From: Blasia pusilla
Taxonomy: Eukaryota; Marchantiophyta; Marchantiopsida; Blasiales
Length of the DNA: 64,000 bases
Assembly: GCA_050084515.1 (NCBI GenBank)
Contig: CM114272.1
Location: 35,898,001 to 35,962,000 of the forward strand
Direction of reading: 5' to 3'
The stretch's first letter is position 1. Every line of letters begins with the position of its first letter. This document shows, piece by piece, positions 1 to 12,028 of the stretch. The translations under genes and the position numbers were made by a program. The notes beneath the pieces were generated by a model. The model searched no databases. It was not told the origin of the DNA and saw only the letters and a list, made by a program, of their open reading frames with translations.

Positions 1-500
1 ATAAACGATTTCATTTAAAAAAATATAATTTTATGCTTTCTACTACTCCAATTGAAGCACAGACCACTCCTACAAAGAAATTGACCTGAAATTTGCCAAA
101 ATTGATCAATTGTATGAAAGAACTAGTTGAAATTGGCCTCTAAGAGCAAACTGCACAATTTTTCTTCACTAATTGCACTTCCCTACATTGAAATTGCTAC
201 TGCAGAAGCTAAGAGTATCAAATCAAGCGTTTTTGGATGCATTGGAAAGCTCTCAACGAGCTCTACAAGACGGCTATAACCAGCCTTTGGCATCTTTCTA
301 GGCGACGCGGACCCACATGGCTGAATCGATCGGGAAAGCCCTAAAAAACACCTCTAAAGTTTTATCATGGTCAAAGCTCCACATGAAATCTCCACCCACT
401 AAGCTCTCAATAAATTTTGCTTCTCCCAAACTGAAATTATGCCTTCTCTTGCCTCTCTTCCCTTTTCAAACACCATGAATTTCAAGTGATGTTCTCCTCC

Positions 501-745
501 CGCTCTGATATCGTGTGAAAACTGCTAAACAAGCATAACTCGTTGAAAACAGCTCACACACACCAGCATGGAGGAGGAATTTTTTAATGAGAGAATGAGT
601 GAAGTCTGATCCTCTTCTCAATTATATAGGATATGTACAAGAAACCCTAACCCTACCCTTCACCATAGTCTCGAGTTAGACTAACTGTGATTAGCTAAAA
701 CTAGTTAAGATAATCGCGTTTAACTAACTAACCTAGATTAAGCTT
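501..745 (-). mobile_element. LTR-like segment with primer-binding-like site (copia type)
   Basis: Read on the minus strand, a segment with a TATA-like box (positions 622-628) ends in CACA at about 515 and is followed directly by TATCAGAGC (504-512). That matches the core of the plant initiator-Met tRNA primer-binding site. This is the order LTR then primer site, so it would be the 5' LTR of an element running leftward out of the window. No coding sequence is recognisable in 1-500. The outer LTR edge (about 745) is a guess, because the end of the neighbouring copia element merges into it. Confidence 0.45.
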
Positions 746-779
746 CCCTACTTCGTGTGAGTACCAAATGTAGCAGTTC

Positions 780-2330
780 AGGTGTCTCATGAACTTGATT
801 GTAACTAAATCTTCAATAGGATAGAGCAACAAATTTATGCTTCTTGCTTCCCCAACATACAACTGAGTGTCCTAACAAGAAACAAAAACCATAGGTTGAT
901 GTTTGATCATCCTGATTACCTCCCCAATCAGCATCAGAGTAACCATACAATGGTTATATGTTGTTTTTCCTACTGTACACAAGTCCAAGGTTTGATGTCC
1001 CTTTTAGATATCTAAAAACCCTTTTCACATCACCCCAATGGGCTGGACCTGGTTCAGCCATATATCTACAAATCATACTCACATCAAAAGAAATGTTAGG
1101 CCTGGTACAAACCATTGCCCACATCAGACTACTTGCTACACTTTTATAAGGTATCTTTCTCATGAAGCTTCTTTCTTCTTCATTCCTCAGGGAATCCTTT
1201 CTTGATAGCTTCTTCCCTGATTCTATTGGTGTATCCACAGGTTTGCAGTCTTTAAAATTCTAAACTTTGCCAGTATATTGTTGACAAACCTACTTTAAGA
1301 TAGTCTAATCCATCCTTCCTTTATGTTACTAGTTACTTCCATTTGAAGGAAATGATGGATCTCTCCCACATCTATCACTCTGAACTCCTTTTTCATTGAG
1401 TCTTTGACAAATATTAGCAATGGTGTACAATTACTAATCAGTATAACATTATCTACGTATAGGGCCAATTGAACAAAATATTCCTGATCATTGAGGATGT
1501 AAACATTCGTGTCATTATCACATCTCCGAAATCCAATTTTGATAAAAAATCTATCCATCATTTGATACCACAATCTTGATGAATGTTTAAGTCCATAAAT
1601 GGACTTGTGTAGCCTACAAACTTTATCTTGGCAAGTAGGATCTGACACCCCCTCTGGCATCTCTATGTATACTTCCTCCTCAAGTATACCATTCAGAAAT
1701 ATTGTCTTTACATCCATCTGATGTACTTCAAGATCAAAATGTGTTGCTAAAGCAAGCATAATTCGTATTGAAGTTGTTTTGACTACATGTGAGAATGTCT
1801 CGGTGTAGTCCACACCATAAACTAGTGAGTAACCTTTTGCTACCAATCTTGCTTTGTACCTTTCAATGCTCCCATCTTCCTTGTACTTTATTTTGAAAAC
1901 CCATTTACATCCTGGTGGGAGTGAAGTGAATGACCAATTGTTATTCAACCTCATTGATTCGAGCTCTTGTTCCATTGCATCCTTCCAATGAAGTGCTTGC
2001 TGCCCAGAGAGAGCTTCTTCATAGGTCTCGGGTTCTTCAATATTGTTATGCTTCTCTTGTTGACTCATTAACGCTCTGTCAACTTCTCCTTGTTTTGATT
2101 CCTTGCGCGTGATTCCTGATGTGCTGGATCATATTTATGCACTTGCCTTGAAACCCTTTCAAATCTTCTTGGTCCAACACTCGCTTCTGTTGGAGTTTTG
2201 TTGTTGGACTCTGTTTGAACAATCTGTGGCTCCTTCTGAACTTGTTCTGTTGCAACATCAAGAAAACCACTCTCAGTTGGAATCTCACTGGCACTCTTAC
2301 TAGTGTTTGGAGTGCTCATACCTCATGTTA
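780..2330 (-). pseudogene. copia reverse transcriptase and RNase H remnant
   Basis: A 257-residue open block (1295-2068) is a classic copia RVT_2 domain: ETYEEAL, KWVFKIKYKEDGSIERYKARLVAKGY, QMDVKTIFLNG, KSIYGLKHSSRLWY. The catalytic motif reads YVDN instead of YVDD: the second Asp codon (complement of 1448-1450) is now Asn, which should abolish polymerisation. The continuation at 954-1240 carries PNISFDVSMICRYM and KRVFRYLKGT, then an RNase H segment GYSDADWGG down to about 780. It is out of frame with the RT block. Confidence 0.85.
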
Positions 2331-3830
2331 GTACACATTTTCCTTCAAAGGTAGTGGATGTTGGAGTTGGTAAGGCTCCCACTAAACTCGTTCCCTAGGA
2401 CTTCAAGAACTCAAACAAGGAATCGTCCTCCTCTTTACGCAAACCAACTAATGCTACTTTGCCCTCTTAGAATTTTACATCCCTAGAAGTGGTGATGGTT
2501 TTGTCAATTTTCTTTTGTAACCTATATCCTTTTCTTTGCTCATCATAACCAAGAAGAATACATTCTTATGATTTTACATCTAGTTTTCTCCTTTGAGAAG
2601 AAAGAATTAGTACAAAAGCTGTACACCCATAAATTATAACGTGACTAAGATCTGGAGGTTCTCTGTACCAAACCTCATATGGTGTCTTAACACCCTCCAG
2701 AGCCTTTTTGGTGATTTATTCTGCAAGTAGTTTGCTATCACTATTGCTTCACCCCAATAAGGCTTTTCGAGACCTGACTGTTCTAGCATTGCAAGTATAG
2801 CACATGTTAATGTTCTATTTTTCCTTTTTGCTACTCCGTTTTGTTGTGGAGTGTGAGGAACTAAAATTTCCTTCTAATCCCATGCTCTTGACTATGTAAA
2901 TTGAAATCAATGGAAGTGTATTCTCCTCCATTATCACATCTTAACATTCTGATTTTTCTTCCTCTTTGATTCTCTACCAAGTTTTTGTGCACTAAAAACA
3001 TATTATATATATATATCTTGATCTTGACAAATCATCTATAAAAGGCAAGAAATATCTAGCTCCATTGAATGCACATGTGCTCATTGGTCCACAAACATGA
3101 GAATGAACTAAGCCAAGAACATCTTCAACTCTCTTACCACCATATGTTGGAAATTTCTACCTTACTTGCTTGGACGTGATGCATGTGGTACAAAGAGGGA
3201 AGTTGTAAAAGTTAACCCCTTCACCAAAATTTATTTTTGGAGTGCTATGAGTCTGGCTTGGCTGATGTGGCCAAGCCTCTCATGTCACAAGACAACATTA
3301 GTTGTTGCAGAGAGAGCAGTGGTCTACTTGCAGGTGGAATCTCTGGTTGATTGTTTAGGTGTTATGGACTCACCTAGCATATACAACTTGTTCTTCGACC
3401 TGCAATTTGCTATTGTTACCCCAGCTTTGTTGTTCACGATACAACGATGATTCTTGATTGTGACATGTCCTCCTGCTTGATAAAAAATTGATCCACTGAG
3501 AAAAGATTCTTCTTGAGACCAAGGAGATATAACACATCTAGGATGACAGTTTGTACTCCATTCAGTAGCTTCATGCTTACTGACCCAACTCCTTGAATAG
3601 GCTGGGTTGTGTCATCTCCCAAATACACCACCTATTGCTGATCTATATAACTAGCTCGGAAAGTGGTGAATGTGTTGAGGTCACGAGCCATGTGCTGAGT
3701 GGTTTTACTGTCCACATACCAAGCTGTATCTGGACTATTTGAGGCTGTTAGGGCTGTTACATAGAGTTTAGTCCCAACATTATTACTCTGATGTAGCTTC
3801 TGCAATCTCTTTGGACAATTCTTCAATATG
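2330..3830 (-). pseudogene. copia protease and integrase remnant
   Basis: The protease active-site region reads WYVDSKTTQHM where functional copies have D-S-G-A/T, so the catalytic glycine is replaced by lysine. A pre-integrase stretch (GLKKNLFSV, near 3500) and the integrase core follow (HGPMSTCAFNGARYFLPFIDD near 3060, GVKTPYEVWY near 2680, ECILLGYDEQRKGYRL near 2540). The integrase is fragmented by several stops. These pieces would process the polyprotein and insert the cDNA, but neither is functional here. Confidence 0.7.
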
Positions 3831-4528
3831 TGTCATAATTGCTTACAATAGAAAAAGCGAATTGATGTGATCGGAAGCTTCTTCCTGTAGCTTCCTCTTC
3901 CTTGATTGAATCTTTGATTATCACCTATATAGAGTCATATTGATGACTCAGCACTCCCACCCATATTCTTCATATGAGTTTCTTCTCGCAACAATTGAGG
4001 AATGAGAGTTTTCGTGGTCAAATTGGTTTGAACTTGAATAGAAATCAAAAAACTTTTGTAACTTGGAGGCATGCTTCGCATTAGATCTAGAACCTTCTCT
4101 TCTTCACTGAGGACAGCCCCAACAGTTGTCAGTTGATCCATAATGGATATCAAGCGATGAATGTATTTTAGTAAACTTTCACCCTCTCTCATCTTAATTG
4201 TTGACAACTGATCTTTTAGATACATTTGTGTTACCTGGCCCTTTCGCTCGAAAAGATCAGTCATTCTTTTCCAAGCATCAGTAGACACGTCGAGCAGCCA
4301 CTCAAGAGAGAGAATTGATTGTTCTCTAGCGAGTTTGCAATGATGGAGGAGACAATACTATCATTCTTGATCCATACAGATGCTTGAGCAGGTTCTAGGG
4401 GTTTCCTTTCGCCCCTCTTCCATATCCATAAGTGCTCCAGATCTGAGAACCAATATCATTCTCTGTTTGCAGACTTGAAAATAAGTTCCATCAAACTTAG
4501 GAATATGTGAAGCTCTAAGATGAGCCAT
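3800..4528 (-). pseudogene. copia gag remnant (UBN2-type) with zinc knuckle
   Basis: The translation opens MAHLRASHIPKFDG, a typical copia gag start. A long readable block (3935-4288) follows with the leucine-rich capsid signature of UBN2-type gag proteins (AWKRMTDLFERKG, later SMPPSYKSF). A degenerate CCHC knuckle (YCKQ, H, NCPKRL) lies around 3800-3860, with a stop codon inside it. Gag would package the element RNA. A frameshift near 4400 and stops between blocks make it a pseudogene. Confidence 0.75.
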
Positions 4529-4750
4529 TACTAGTTAACAAGACTCACCTAGCTTTCCTCTCAATTTCTATACCCTCAATTGGAGTAAGATTTCAAGCAC
4601 ATGAAAGCACACCCTCTTTGGGTGTGTGCTTGATATCTCTCGCCAATCACACATATGTCCTTCTATAGAAACACAATGCTTCTTGGACACTCTTCTAAGA
4701 CATAATTGATCAGGCACAGTTTCTCATGAGTGGTCACGGGTCCTTTATGG

Positions 4751-5349
4751 ACTCTTTACTTGCTTCTCTCTCTACACCCATCCCAGTCTCAAGCACCGTC
4801 CAACCAAGGCGCGGGATCTATGGTCGCAAGGCTACGACCGACACTACTTAATGAGTACACACACACACACTCTCTCTCTCTCTCTCTCTCTCTCTCTAGA
4901 AAAGTAGGATAGAAACATAACTAAACTCTTGGGCCTTGTGTGACGATGGGGATGAAACCTTTAGTCATTACTTGGTCCCCTACACAAAATTCATAACACA
5001 CAGAGCAAGAGCATATGCTGATATTGCTAAGCTGGTAGCACCAAAATTGTTCAACTCATTCAGTAGCCTTGATTCATTACCCAAAGTTGTTGCATTGGTA
5101 AGTAATGTCTATTGTGGATCCTAAACAGGTATAGTAGATGGTGTGGTGAAGAGTTTTTTGGTTGATACTTTGAAGCTCCGCACAAACACGTTGTTTGGTC
5201 AACACTCACACTATATGAGAGTGTCTCCCTCCTCTCATATGGTACCTTCTTCACTTGCTTCTCTCTCTACATCCATCTGAGTCTCAAGCACCGTCCAACC
5301 AAGGCGCGGGGTCTATGGTCTTAAGGCTACGACATGCACTACTTAATGG

Positions 5350-5392
<43 letters not shown>
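4751..5392. repeat. Direct repeat pair of about 115 bp, each ending in a CT microsatellite
   Basis: A unit beginning CTTGCTTCTCTCTCTACA at about 4759 recurs at about 5256. Both contain CACCGTCCAACCAAGGCGCG and end with CACTACTTAATG followed by a dinucleotide tract: (AC)n plus (TC)n at 4855-4898 and (CT)n at 5353-5392. Spacing is about 490 bases. The repeats could be the ends of a small, otherwise unrecognised element. The DNA between them (4900-5240) has no recognisable coding content. Confidence 0.65.
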
Positions 5393-5396
<4 letters not shown>

Positions 5397-5399
5397 GTG

Positions 5400-6980
5400 T
5401 GAGTGCTGACCATAAAGTGTTGGTGCAGAGATTCAAGTGTTATAATCATTGGTGGTTGGTAGAGCTTTGAAGGAGTCAGAGCATATAGTAAGCACGTATA
5501 CAAATCTGGAAGTTATGTTCTCCTTGGACGTGGTTAAAAAGGTATGAAATCTTATTGAAATTTGTGGGATTTTTTCGTAGGAACTTATTGGATATCTTAA
5601 TGGACATATGCGTCATATAGTGCAATAACAAAAATCTCCCGAACAAAAACAATCCCTCCTCGATATCAGAGATCCCTTGTACCAATCCATAAAAAGCTCC
5701 ATAGGTGGATACTTGAGGGAGAGGTGGACGATCTGTATGGTGACTTCTTTGTCTACTTAGTTTTGAACTACTCTTTTGTACTTTAGTAACTATTTAGGGT
5801 ATTCACTTGAATGGAGAGATAAGTTTTGTTGTCATTAAATATCGGGCAGTTGTAGCCTTGTGCACCGTGGAGAGAGAAGTCTTAGGAATGTAACATCCTT
5901 CATGTCTCTGGATGGCATCAGAGTGATGGCGAGTGTTTCGTTTCAACCAATGGTTCAAACGACTCAAGGTACTTCTTGTCCAGATTAAGGAGACTTCCTT
6001 TTGAAGTGAAGGTCAAGATCCTTACCATGAGCAGGCCTACTAGTCTCTTGGACCGTATCCTTGCCCTCCCAGAATCTGCAAGGGCAAACATTTGTTACTT
6101 TCATGCTTACTCTGATCGTTATTGGACCCCAAATAGGCGACAAATGCAGACGAGGAATTGGCTATTCCATTTAGAAGATCGCCACGCGTATGTGTGATTT
6201 GTAGACATTGTTATGTGGAGAGAGGATAGAGGAGCACTATTAGCATGGTTAATGCTTGGGGTGACTCGATAGTCACTCTTCATATCTGTCATGATGCAGG
6301 GAGGATTCTGCATGGGGAAGATCTTCTCATTGTTAGGAAGGCACAAGCCATCATTGAATATGCGTGTTCTATTGATGGCCACACGATAGAGGTTATTCTT
6401 GAGTATTGTAATACTTGGGAAGTTGTAACCTCAGGGGACTTAGTATGCATTCGCTCAAGTTGTAGAACAATTTTAGGGAAAGTTTGCATATGTTGCCTAA
6501 ACATATTTCGTGATGCTGCAGTTTGGCAAAAAGTCAGATCCGTAGCCTAACTTGAGGCCCTTCATATGGCCAACGGATAACATTTGTAATTGTAAACAAC
6601 AAAAAAATAAGAGGATCCATTTTTGCGTGTCATTGATTGAGTCACCGTTATTTTTCGTCATTGACGAAATTGGGCTTGTTTTGAGGGGGCATGGTGTGTG
6701 TAAACTCTTGACCTTGGACGATAAAACACGCTATTACGATGATGTATACAACCAAATAATGAATAAGAAGTAATGATTGATGTAGAAACAATTTCTTATT
6801 ATGCTACTTAACTTTAACTTGTTCTATGTATAGGTACCAAAGGATTGACTATTGGAAATCCGAGTATCATGAAGGCTATAGGTAACCTCCACATCTTCTG
6901 ACATCAATTTTTAAGCTTTTGTTTTCCATGCCTGAATCATGGACATTCAATATCCATTGAATTTCTACACCTAATAGTAA
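5400..6980 (+). other. Unrecognised region with short open frames
   Basis: Nothing recognisable lies between 5400 and 5970. Two short plus-strand frames follow: 5976-6197 (73 residues, starts LRRLPFEVKVKILTM) and 6245-6550 (about 100 residues, rich in Cys and Ile, with HICHDAGRILHGEDLLIV). A further frame at 6552-6773 contains RIHFCVSLIE and ends in NQIMNKK just before an intron-like T-rich stretch. They may be decayed upstream exons of the PHD-finger gene that follows, but I cannot assign a family. Confidence 0.3.
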
Positions 6981-7027
6981 TGTTATTGCCTTTTGTCTCC
7001 AAATGTAGGAGTAACCAACGTACAAGG

Positions 7028-7682
7028 ATGGAGCGCCCAAAATACCAAGCCAAGAAAACCCTTGGGGTGAGCACTTATGTGCCATATAGTGCACTCCAGG
7101 TTCTGCACAAGGCATCCCACATTTGTGCAATCTATGATGATGGGAAAGACCTCGTTGTTTGCGACGGGCCTTGTCCCAGACACTTCCACGCAATTGCAAA
7201 ATCAGCGGTGGCTATAGAGAACTCTTGTCCGGGGGTCAACCTGCCACCAAACCACGAGGGGAGCGGGTTGTGCCAGGATTGTGTGAAGCAAATTTCTAGG
7301 TGTGCTAAGTGTGGTCTAGAGGGGAGTTTTGCAGAGCGAGGATTCTGGGGTTCGTGTGAGAAAGTGCCAAGATACCTTTTGTGTGAGGTTTCTTTGCTTT
7401 ACTTGTTTGCCTAAGGGAGTGGAGTCTTGCCCCATGCATTATTGCCCAGAATGCCATAAGCATGATGAGGAGTTGTGGGAGGACATGGTCTATTGTCCTA
7501 GGTGCCCCATTGCATGGCATTGGACTTGCTTGAAGAAGACTATGAGCAAGGGTTATGCATGCGATCGGATTATATATGACCATGATGCATGTGGTGAGGA
7601 TAGGTGGTGGTTCTATTGCCACCAACACAAAGTTGATCCCACACTTCAGACTCCTTCGAGAGATCATATTTCATGGATTTGA
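7028..7682 (+). pseudogene. PHD-finger (EDM2-like, extended PHD) gene remnant
   Basis: The first block (7028 to about 7350) has a PHD pattern: HICAIYDDGKDLVVCDGPCPRHFHA, then LCQDCVKQISRCAKCGLEGS. A one-base frame change near 7350 leads to a second block (7370-7682): CQDTFCVRFLCFTCLPKG, SCPMHYCPECHKHD, YCPRCPIAWHWTCL. The order of Cys/His pairs resembles the tandem and extended PHD array of plant EDM2-type chromatin readers, which bind histone tails. Cys/His spacing is well kept, so decay is recent or introns explain the frame change. It could also be a fragment carried by the adjacent CACTA transposon. Confidence 0.6.
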
Positions 7683-8136
7683 TTTTCAGTTAGGCGGATG
7701 AGAGATTTGTGTCTGAACATAATTCCGTGGCGTTTTGGTGGAGAGTGCGAGGTAGCCACTTCTGATATAAAGAGGGTCAAGGCTCTAAACATGCTTACTA
7801 GGTAGGTGGTATGACTTTGTATAGAGACTCATCATTACCTACCCTCTGATTTTGAGGGTTCCAATCTTTTGAAATTTTGATCGAACGGCCATAATTGCCA
7901 AACTATATAATATCAAGTTTTGTATCAACATTATGCAGTTTTTTTGTTTTGGAAGAGTGAAATGTAATCGTGGTGGTTTCTAAAAGACTCTTGTGAGTAG
8001 GCTCTTGATTAGGATGTGTCTGGTTGCAAGTGGAATTATGTATTCATTCGTCATCCATTGCCATATCCAATCATGCAAGTATAACTTTAGAGCTAGGTAG
8101 TCCATCATGGAAAACCATTGGTAGCACAATACCAAA

Positions 8137-8880
8137 ATGAGAATTGTTGAGCTTCCCCCACTCCCAAGTGGCGGTGTCTCTAAAGTGTTAATGTGTCATG
8201 AGACCTCACCCGGATGTGCATCGGGTACGATGTCAACCTCTCTTTTTGCAGGGATTGTAGCCTCCATCATGGCCTCCCTTGAATTGCCCCATGATGAATG
8301 GTGTCGACTTAAGACAAACTTTGTGAAATTGGGTGGAGAGAGAGTGTTTGTCTCCATGACCCCACACATGGCATTTCTAGGAATTGGGTAAGAGTTTTGG
8401 AGAATTTCAGATGGACGATCCTGAATTCCCAGAGGAATGAACGGGGTGTTAAATATGTCCACATAGATTGGTTGTCCTTGTCCATACAGGATGGAAGATT
8501 GCATGGCCCTGACAACCATGATCTATTTCAGAGTAAATCAAGCTCGGTGGCTGTTTTGAGGGAAAAGAAATTTTATTGGAAGAATGCGAGGGAAGGGAAA
8601 CCACTCCCAACTGGTCCGCCACCCACTCCATATCCAACCATGTTTGGTTGGGTAAGGGTAGTATTTGTCCTTGACAATATATCTCAATGGAGGTTGGCAT
8701 GGATGAAGAGAACAAATCTAGAATGTAGTGGGCATGTGGATGACATGGTGGATAGGAATACCACCCACTTGATTTGCCAATCCTTTTCCAAAGCCTGTAG
8801 ATGTCATGGAAAGACATTGATTCATTTGTGGATCCCATATGTATGTGCTTCATTACAACTAGGTCAAAGACTCTATTGAA
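8137..8880 (+). pseudogene. BRCT-like coding remnant
   Basis: Two plus-strand frames look like successive BRCT repeats. 8137-8391 has LFAGIVASIM, LPHDEW, LKTNFVKLGGERV. 8397-8879 has TMFGWVRVVFVLD, then DDMVDRNTTHLICQSFSKAC and LIHLWIPYVCASLQLG, close to the BRCT pattern of a hydrophobic strand, THL(V/I)C and W..C. BRCT domains bind phosphopeptides in DNA-damage proteins. With the PHD block just upstream, a single PHD plus BRCT protein is plausible. The family call rests on pattern only. The frames are broken and no intact gene is evident. Confidence 0.4.
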
Positions 8881-9099
8881 TTGGGGCACTTGGTAGAAAG
8901 TACTCCACATGACTTAATTGGAAACAAGCAAGTGAAACAGCCATACCGGATCAACCAAGTCTCTAGAGACATGGAGGAGCTTACAGATGAGTCGCAAACC
9001 ATAAATGACAAAGAAACAGATTCCACCGGTTTGGAAAGTTGCGAAAGTAGTGCATAGACCGTGTACTAAGACATGTATTTTTGTATTCAATGCAGGTTC

Positions 9100-9740
9100 T
9101 GTCACGTCTTTTAGGATAGATCGGTGGGATCTAATAGAGCGCCTTCATGAGTAGTGGAGGACACGCCCAGTAGGTCGAGGGTGACCTGCTGAGGCCCTTG
9201 GAAACCTGAGATAGCAGGTTTCCCCTTCGTTTCGGCTCATTTGGAGCCATATTGAGGAACTTACTATTTTAGGTAAGTACCATTTTGAGTATATGATCGA
9301 CTTACTATTATTGGTAAGTGGCCCTTGACCTCCTACATCAGGTCAAGAGCCAAGGAGGTGACTTGGCAGAATAGGTTCCCATGGAGAGAGCTTGGGAGAG
9401 GGGAGGGGTATACCTCAAGGAGACAGAGCTTGAGAGCTCATTCTCTCTTTGTTGAACATCTTGGCATGAGGCGGCGGAGCTATGGTACCTTGCCTTGTGA
9501 GTGTAACCCAAGCGTCTCATTAGGAGAGTGGGTTTGGTTTGACATGAGAGAGAGTGCACACCTTTGAGAGCTATGGTGTGAGATGGTGGAGAGATAGATT
9601 GGATCTTACTTTATTTTAGATATTTTGGTACTTCTTGTCTCGTTGTTTGGATGCCATGAGTTAGCATGGGATCATGCGTGTTTGTGTGTGTGTTCGGTGA
9701 CAACGGTGTATGTTGTGTAGCGATGTGTATGCGCACGATA
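9100..9740 (+). mobile_element. Solo LTR (640-bp family, copy 1)
   Basis: The segment begins TGTCACGTC and ends GCGCACGATA. It is flanked by the same four bases, GTTC, at 9096-9099 and 9741-9744, which look like a target-site duplication. It is homologous throughout to 40918-41598 (same orientation) and to 38402-38989 (reverse orientation). No primer site or coding sequence follows, so it is a solo LTR. The internal seed GAGAGAGAG near 9547 is where other copies carry long GA tracts. Confidence 0.75.
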
Positions 9741-9936
9741 GTTCCGTCTTACTGATTTTGCCTCAATACCATGTTGCTCGAATATATCCACATGCGGTGA
9801 CTACATTCCAAGTTGGCCAATCAATTGTACAAAGGTGGGGAATATCAACAACCTCGCGCATTTTTGTTACCACCCTATAAGTTTATAAACATATTTTTTT
9901 ATAGTTGATAGTGAATTTTGGTATCTTTAGGGTTTC

Positions 9937-10630
9937 ATGGATGTCCCACCTAGCCCTCCCTACTGGGGGCAAAATGCTCATCATCATGCATCCATAGGCA
10001 ATCCTCCACACCGCTTCGGACCTAGAACAAGCAGCTTACCATTACAACATCCATAACGGATCAGAGCTCGTGATTCCAAACTTTGGGATCGGGAGCAAGT
10101 CCTAGTGGGACACTCTAGAAGCGACCAGATGAGATGTCCTTGTGTAGCTTGCAATGAGTTTCGCACACTGGCCTTGCGAAATATTTCCACTCACCTTCAG
10201 AAACACGGAGGACATCCAAAAAAAAAAGTTTTTGGAGTTATAGGCAATGAGGACTCGTCTAATGAAGAGTGGAGGTCCGCATTGAACATTTCTGATGCGG
10301 CTAGACATGCACAATTTTTGGGACAAGCAATGGGCAACCTCGATGCCTAAGATGCGGGTGAGGCAGGTACCACACCCGAGAAGTTTGAAGACAATAACCG
10401 TGATGATGGGGTTGATGCTAAAGGGGATAGTGTTGATCATGGGATTGATGTGCAACGAATGGTCCGTCACATCTTCCAAGATCTTGATGCATTCTATGAT
10501 GATGTTGAGAGCATGGAAGACACCATTGATGTAGTTGAAGAGGCTGGAGAGGACGCAAACGATATTGGGCAAGAAGAGGACAAGCAGGGATGGATGTTTG
10601 GGTCATATGAAACTGTTGCTGATGCATGAA
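9937..10630 (+). pseudogene. CACTA transposase-associated domain
   Basis: After an intron-like AT-rich stretch ending TTTAG, a frame opens with MDVPPSPPYWG (9937). At 10105-10350 it carries HSRSDQMRCPCVACNEF and ISTHLQKHG, matching the transposase-associated domain (C-P-C..C then H-L...G) found at the N-terminus of plant CACTA transposases. An acidic region follows (DVESMEDTIDVVEEAGED, about 10500-10560), typical of the linker before the catalytic core. A stop near 10050 and frame changes break it. Confidence 0.65.
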
Positions 10631-10809
10631 GGCCTATGTTCCATGGTTCTAAGTGTACAAAGTTGGCCTTTGTACTCATGTTGATGAACATCTATCGTAA
10701 TCATAGTATCCCAAATGTGTTTGTTTCAAGGTTACTTGCATTCTTGAAGACAACAGTCTTTCCTATTAGGAACACGGCTCTTGGCAATAAGTACGAGGCA
10801 ACTAAATGA

Positions 10810-12028
10810 TTGTCAAGTCTTGGATTGAATTATAGTTCCATTCATGCTTGCCCTGATGGCCATGTGCTCTTCAAAGCAGAGCATGCAAATCGATCAAGTT
10901 GCCCAATATGTGGACACCAAAGGTATAAGAATGTGGGCAAGTCCATGCAGCCTACAAAGGTACTTCGACATTTTGAAATCATTCCTACATTGAAACGGAT
11001 GTACAGGAGCCCCAAAAATTCAAAGTTGATGACTTGGACTGCCAAGAACAACAGTATCAATGGCCTGCAGCGGCACATCGAAGATTCAGAACATTGGAGA
11101 TTCATCAACCGGAGATGGCCAGAGTTTGCAAGAGAGACAAGGAACGTGAGACTTGGCCTCTCGACCGATGGGGTCAATCCATTCGAAGACAAGAACAATG
11201 TATATTCTTGCTCATCTGTAACCATGCTGAATTACAACCTCCCTCCGTGGTTGACTACTAAGAAGTTTTTTGTCTTATTGGTTTTGCTTATCCCGGGCCC
11301 ACAATATGCTCTTTCTAGGAATATAGACGTTTGGATAGCTCCTCTTGTGGATGAGTTGAAGCGTTTGTGGTACGAAGGCATTTGGATCCATGATGTGGTG
11401 CAACAGGTTAGGAGACCAAACCCATTTAGGCTACAAGCCCAATTGGTATTGACTTTGGGAGATTATCCAGCCCACGACATCATTTTCGGTCAGGCAACAA
11501 AGGGGTATTTGGCTTGTATTGCATGTGGCCCCAATTTCAATGTTGAGCATTCCAGACCTTTGAGGAGCATGAAATATAATGGACATCGTCGTTTCCTCCC
11601 ACTAGATCATCCTTACACACATAGGGCGTCACAGATAGTTCAATTCAACAATGCTTGAGAGCTTCGTGGTCCACCTCCACGAGTCACTAAAGAGCAGGTT
11701 TTGGATTGGAGACACCAAAAGACCATGTACGACATGGAAAGAGGCACAGGTGGGGGTTTAGAGGGGGGACCGGAACGTCAAGACATAGAAGCTCCAAATG
11801 CTCAAGGGATCCGGGACAGAGATATGGTGTGAAACAGCAGAGCATACCTCATGTGGAGTGGGACTACTGGGAGGTAATCTATGTCACCCATCGGCTCTTA
11901 CGCAACGTCTATTATTTTCCACACCATATGTTTTCAAGAATTGAGCCACGTTTATCATCCATTTGTACTCATGGTTTTCATATGTGGTGTAACAGGAATT
12001 TGACCCTAGCAAACGTAATCTAGACGTA
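10810..12028 (+). pseudogene. CACTA transposase core (Transposase_21 / Tnp2 type)
   Basis: The 282-residue frame at 10810-11658 has the Tnp2 hallmarks: a CPDGHVLF then CPICGHQRY zinc-ribbon-like element, RHFEIIPTLKRMYRSP, LGLSTDGVNPF (acidic residue in the core), YNLPPWLTTKKFF, IPGPQ, IDVWIAPLVDELKRLW and the late IACGPNF segment. It would recognise and cut the element termini. The frame continues with RVTKEQVLDWRHQK beyond a stop and then decays in 11.7-12.0 kb. Family identity is secure and activity is unlikely. Confidence 0.85.

Larger units (their letters stand above)
760..4528 (-). mobile_element. Decayed Ty1/copia retrotransposon
   Basis: Minus-strand order is gag, zinc knuckle, protease, integrase, reverse transcriptase, RNase H, which is the copia order (integrase before RT). 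Coding starts at the gag ATG (complement of 4526-4528) and RNase H similarity fades at about 760. Many stops and frameshifts break the polyprotein, and catalytic residues of both protease and RT are changed, so the copy is dead. I find no convincing 5' LTR or primer site to the right of gag, so the 5' end is probably lost. Confidence 0.85.

Noticed and set aside
640-665. Telomere-like CCCTAACCCTACCC
   Set aside because: Only two imperfect units inside an LTR-like segment; no array.
10102-10691. Minus-strand frames opposite the CACTA transposase-associated domain
   Set aside because: They are shadows of the plus-strand transposon coding sequence.
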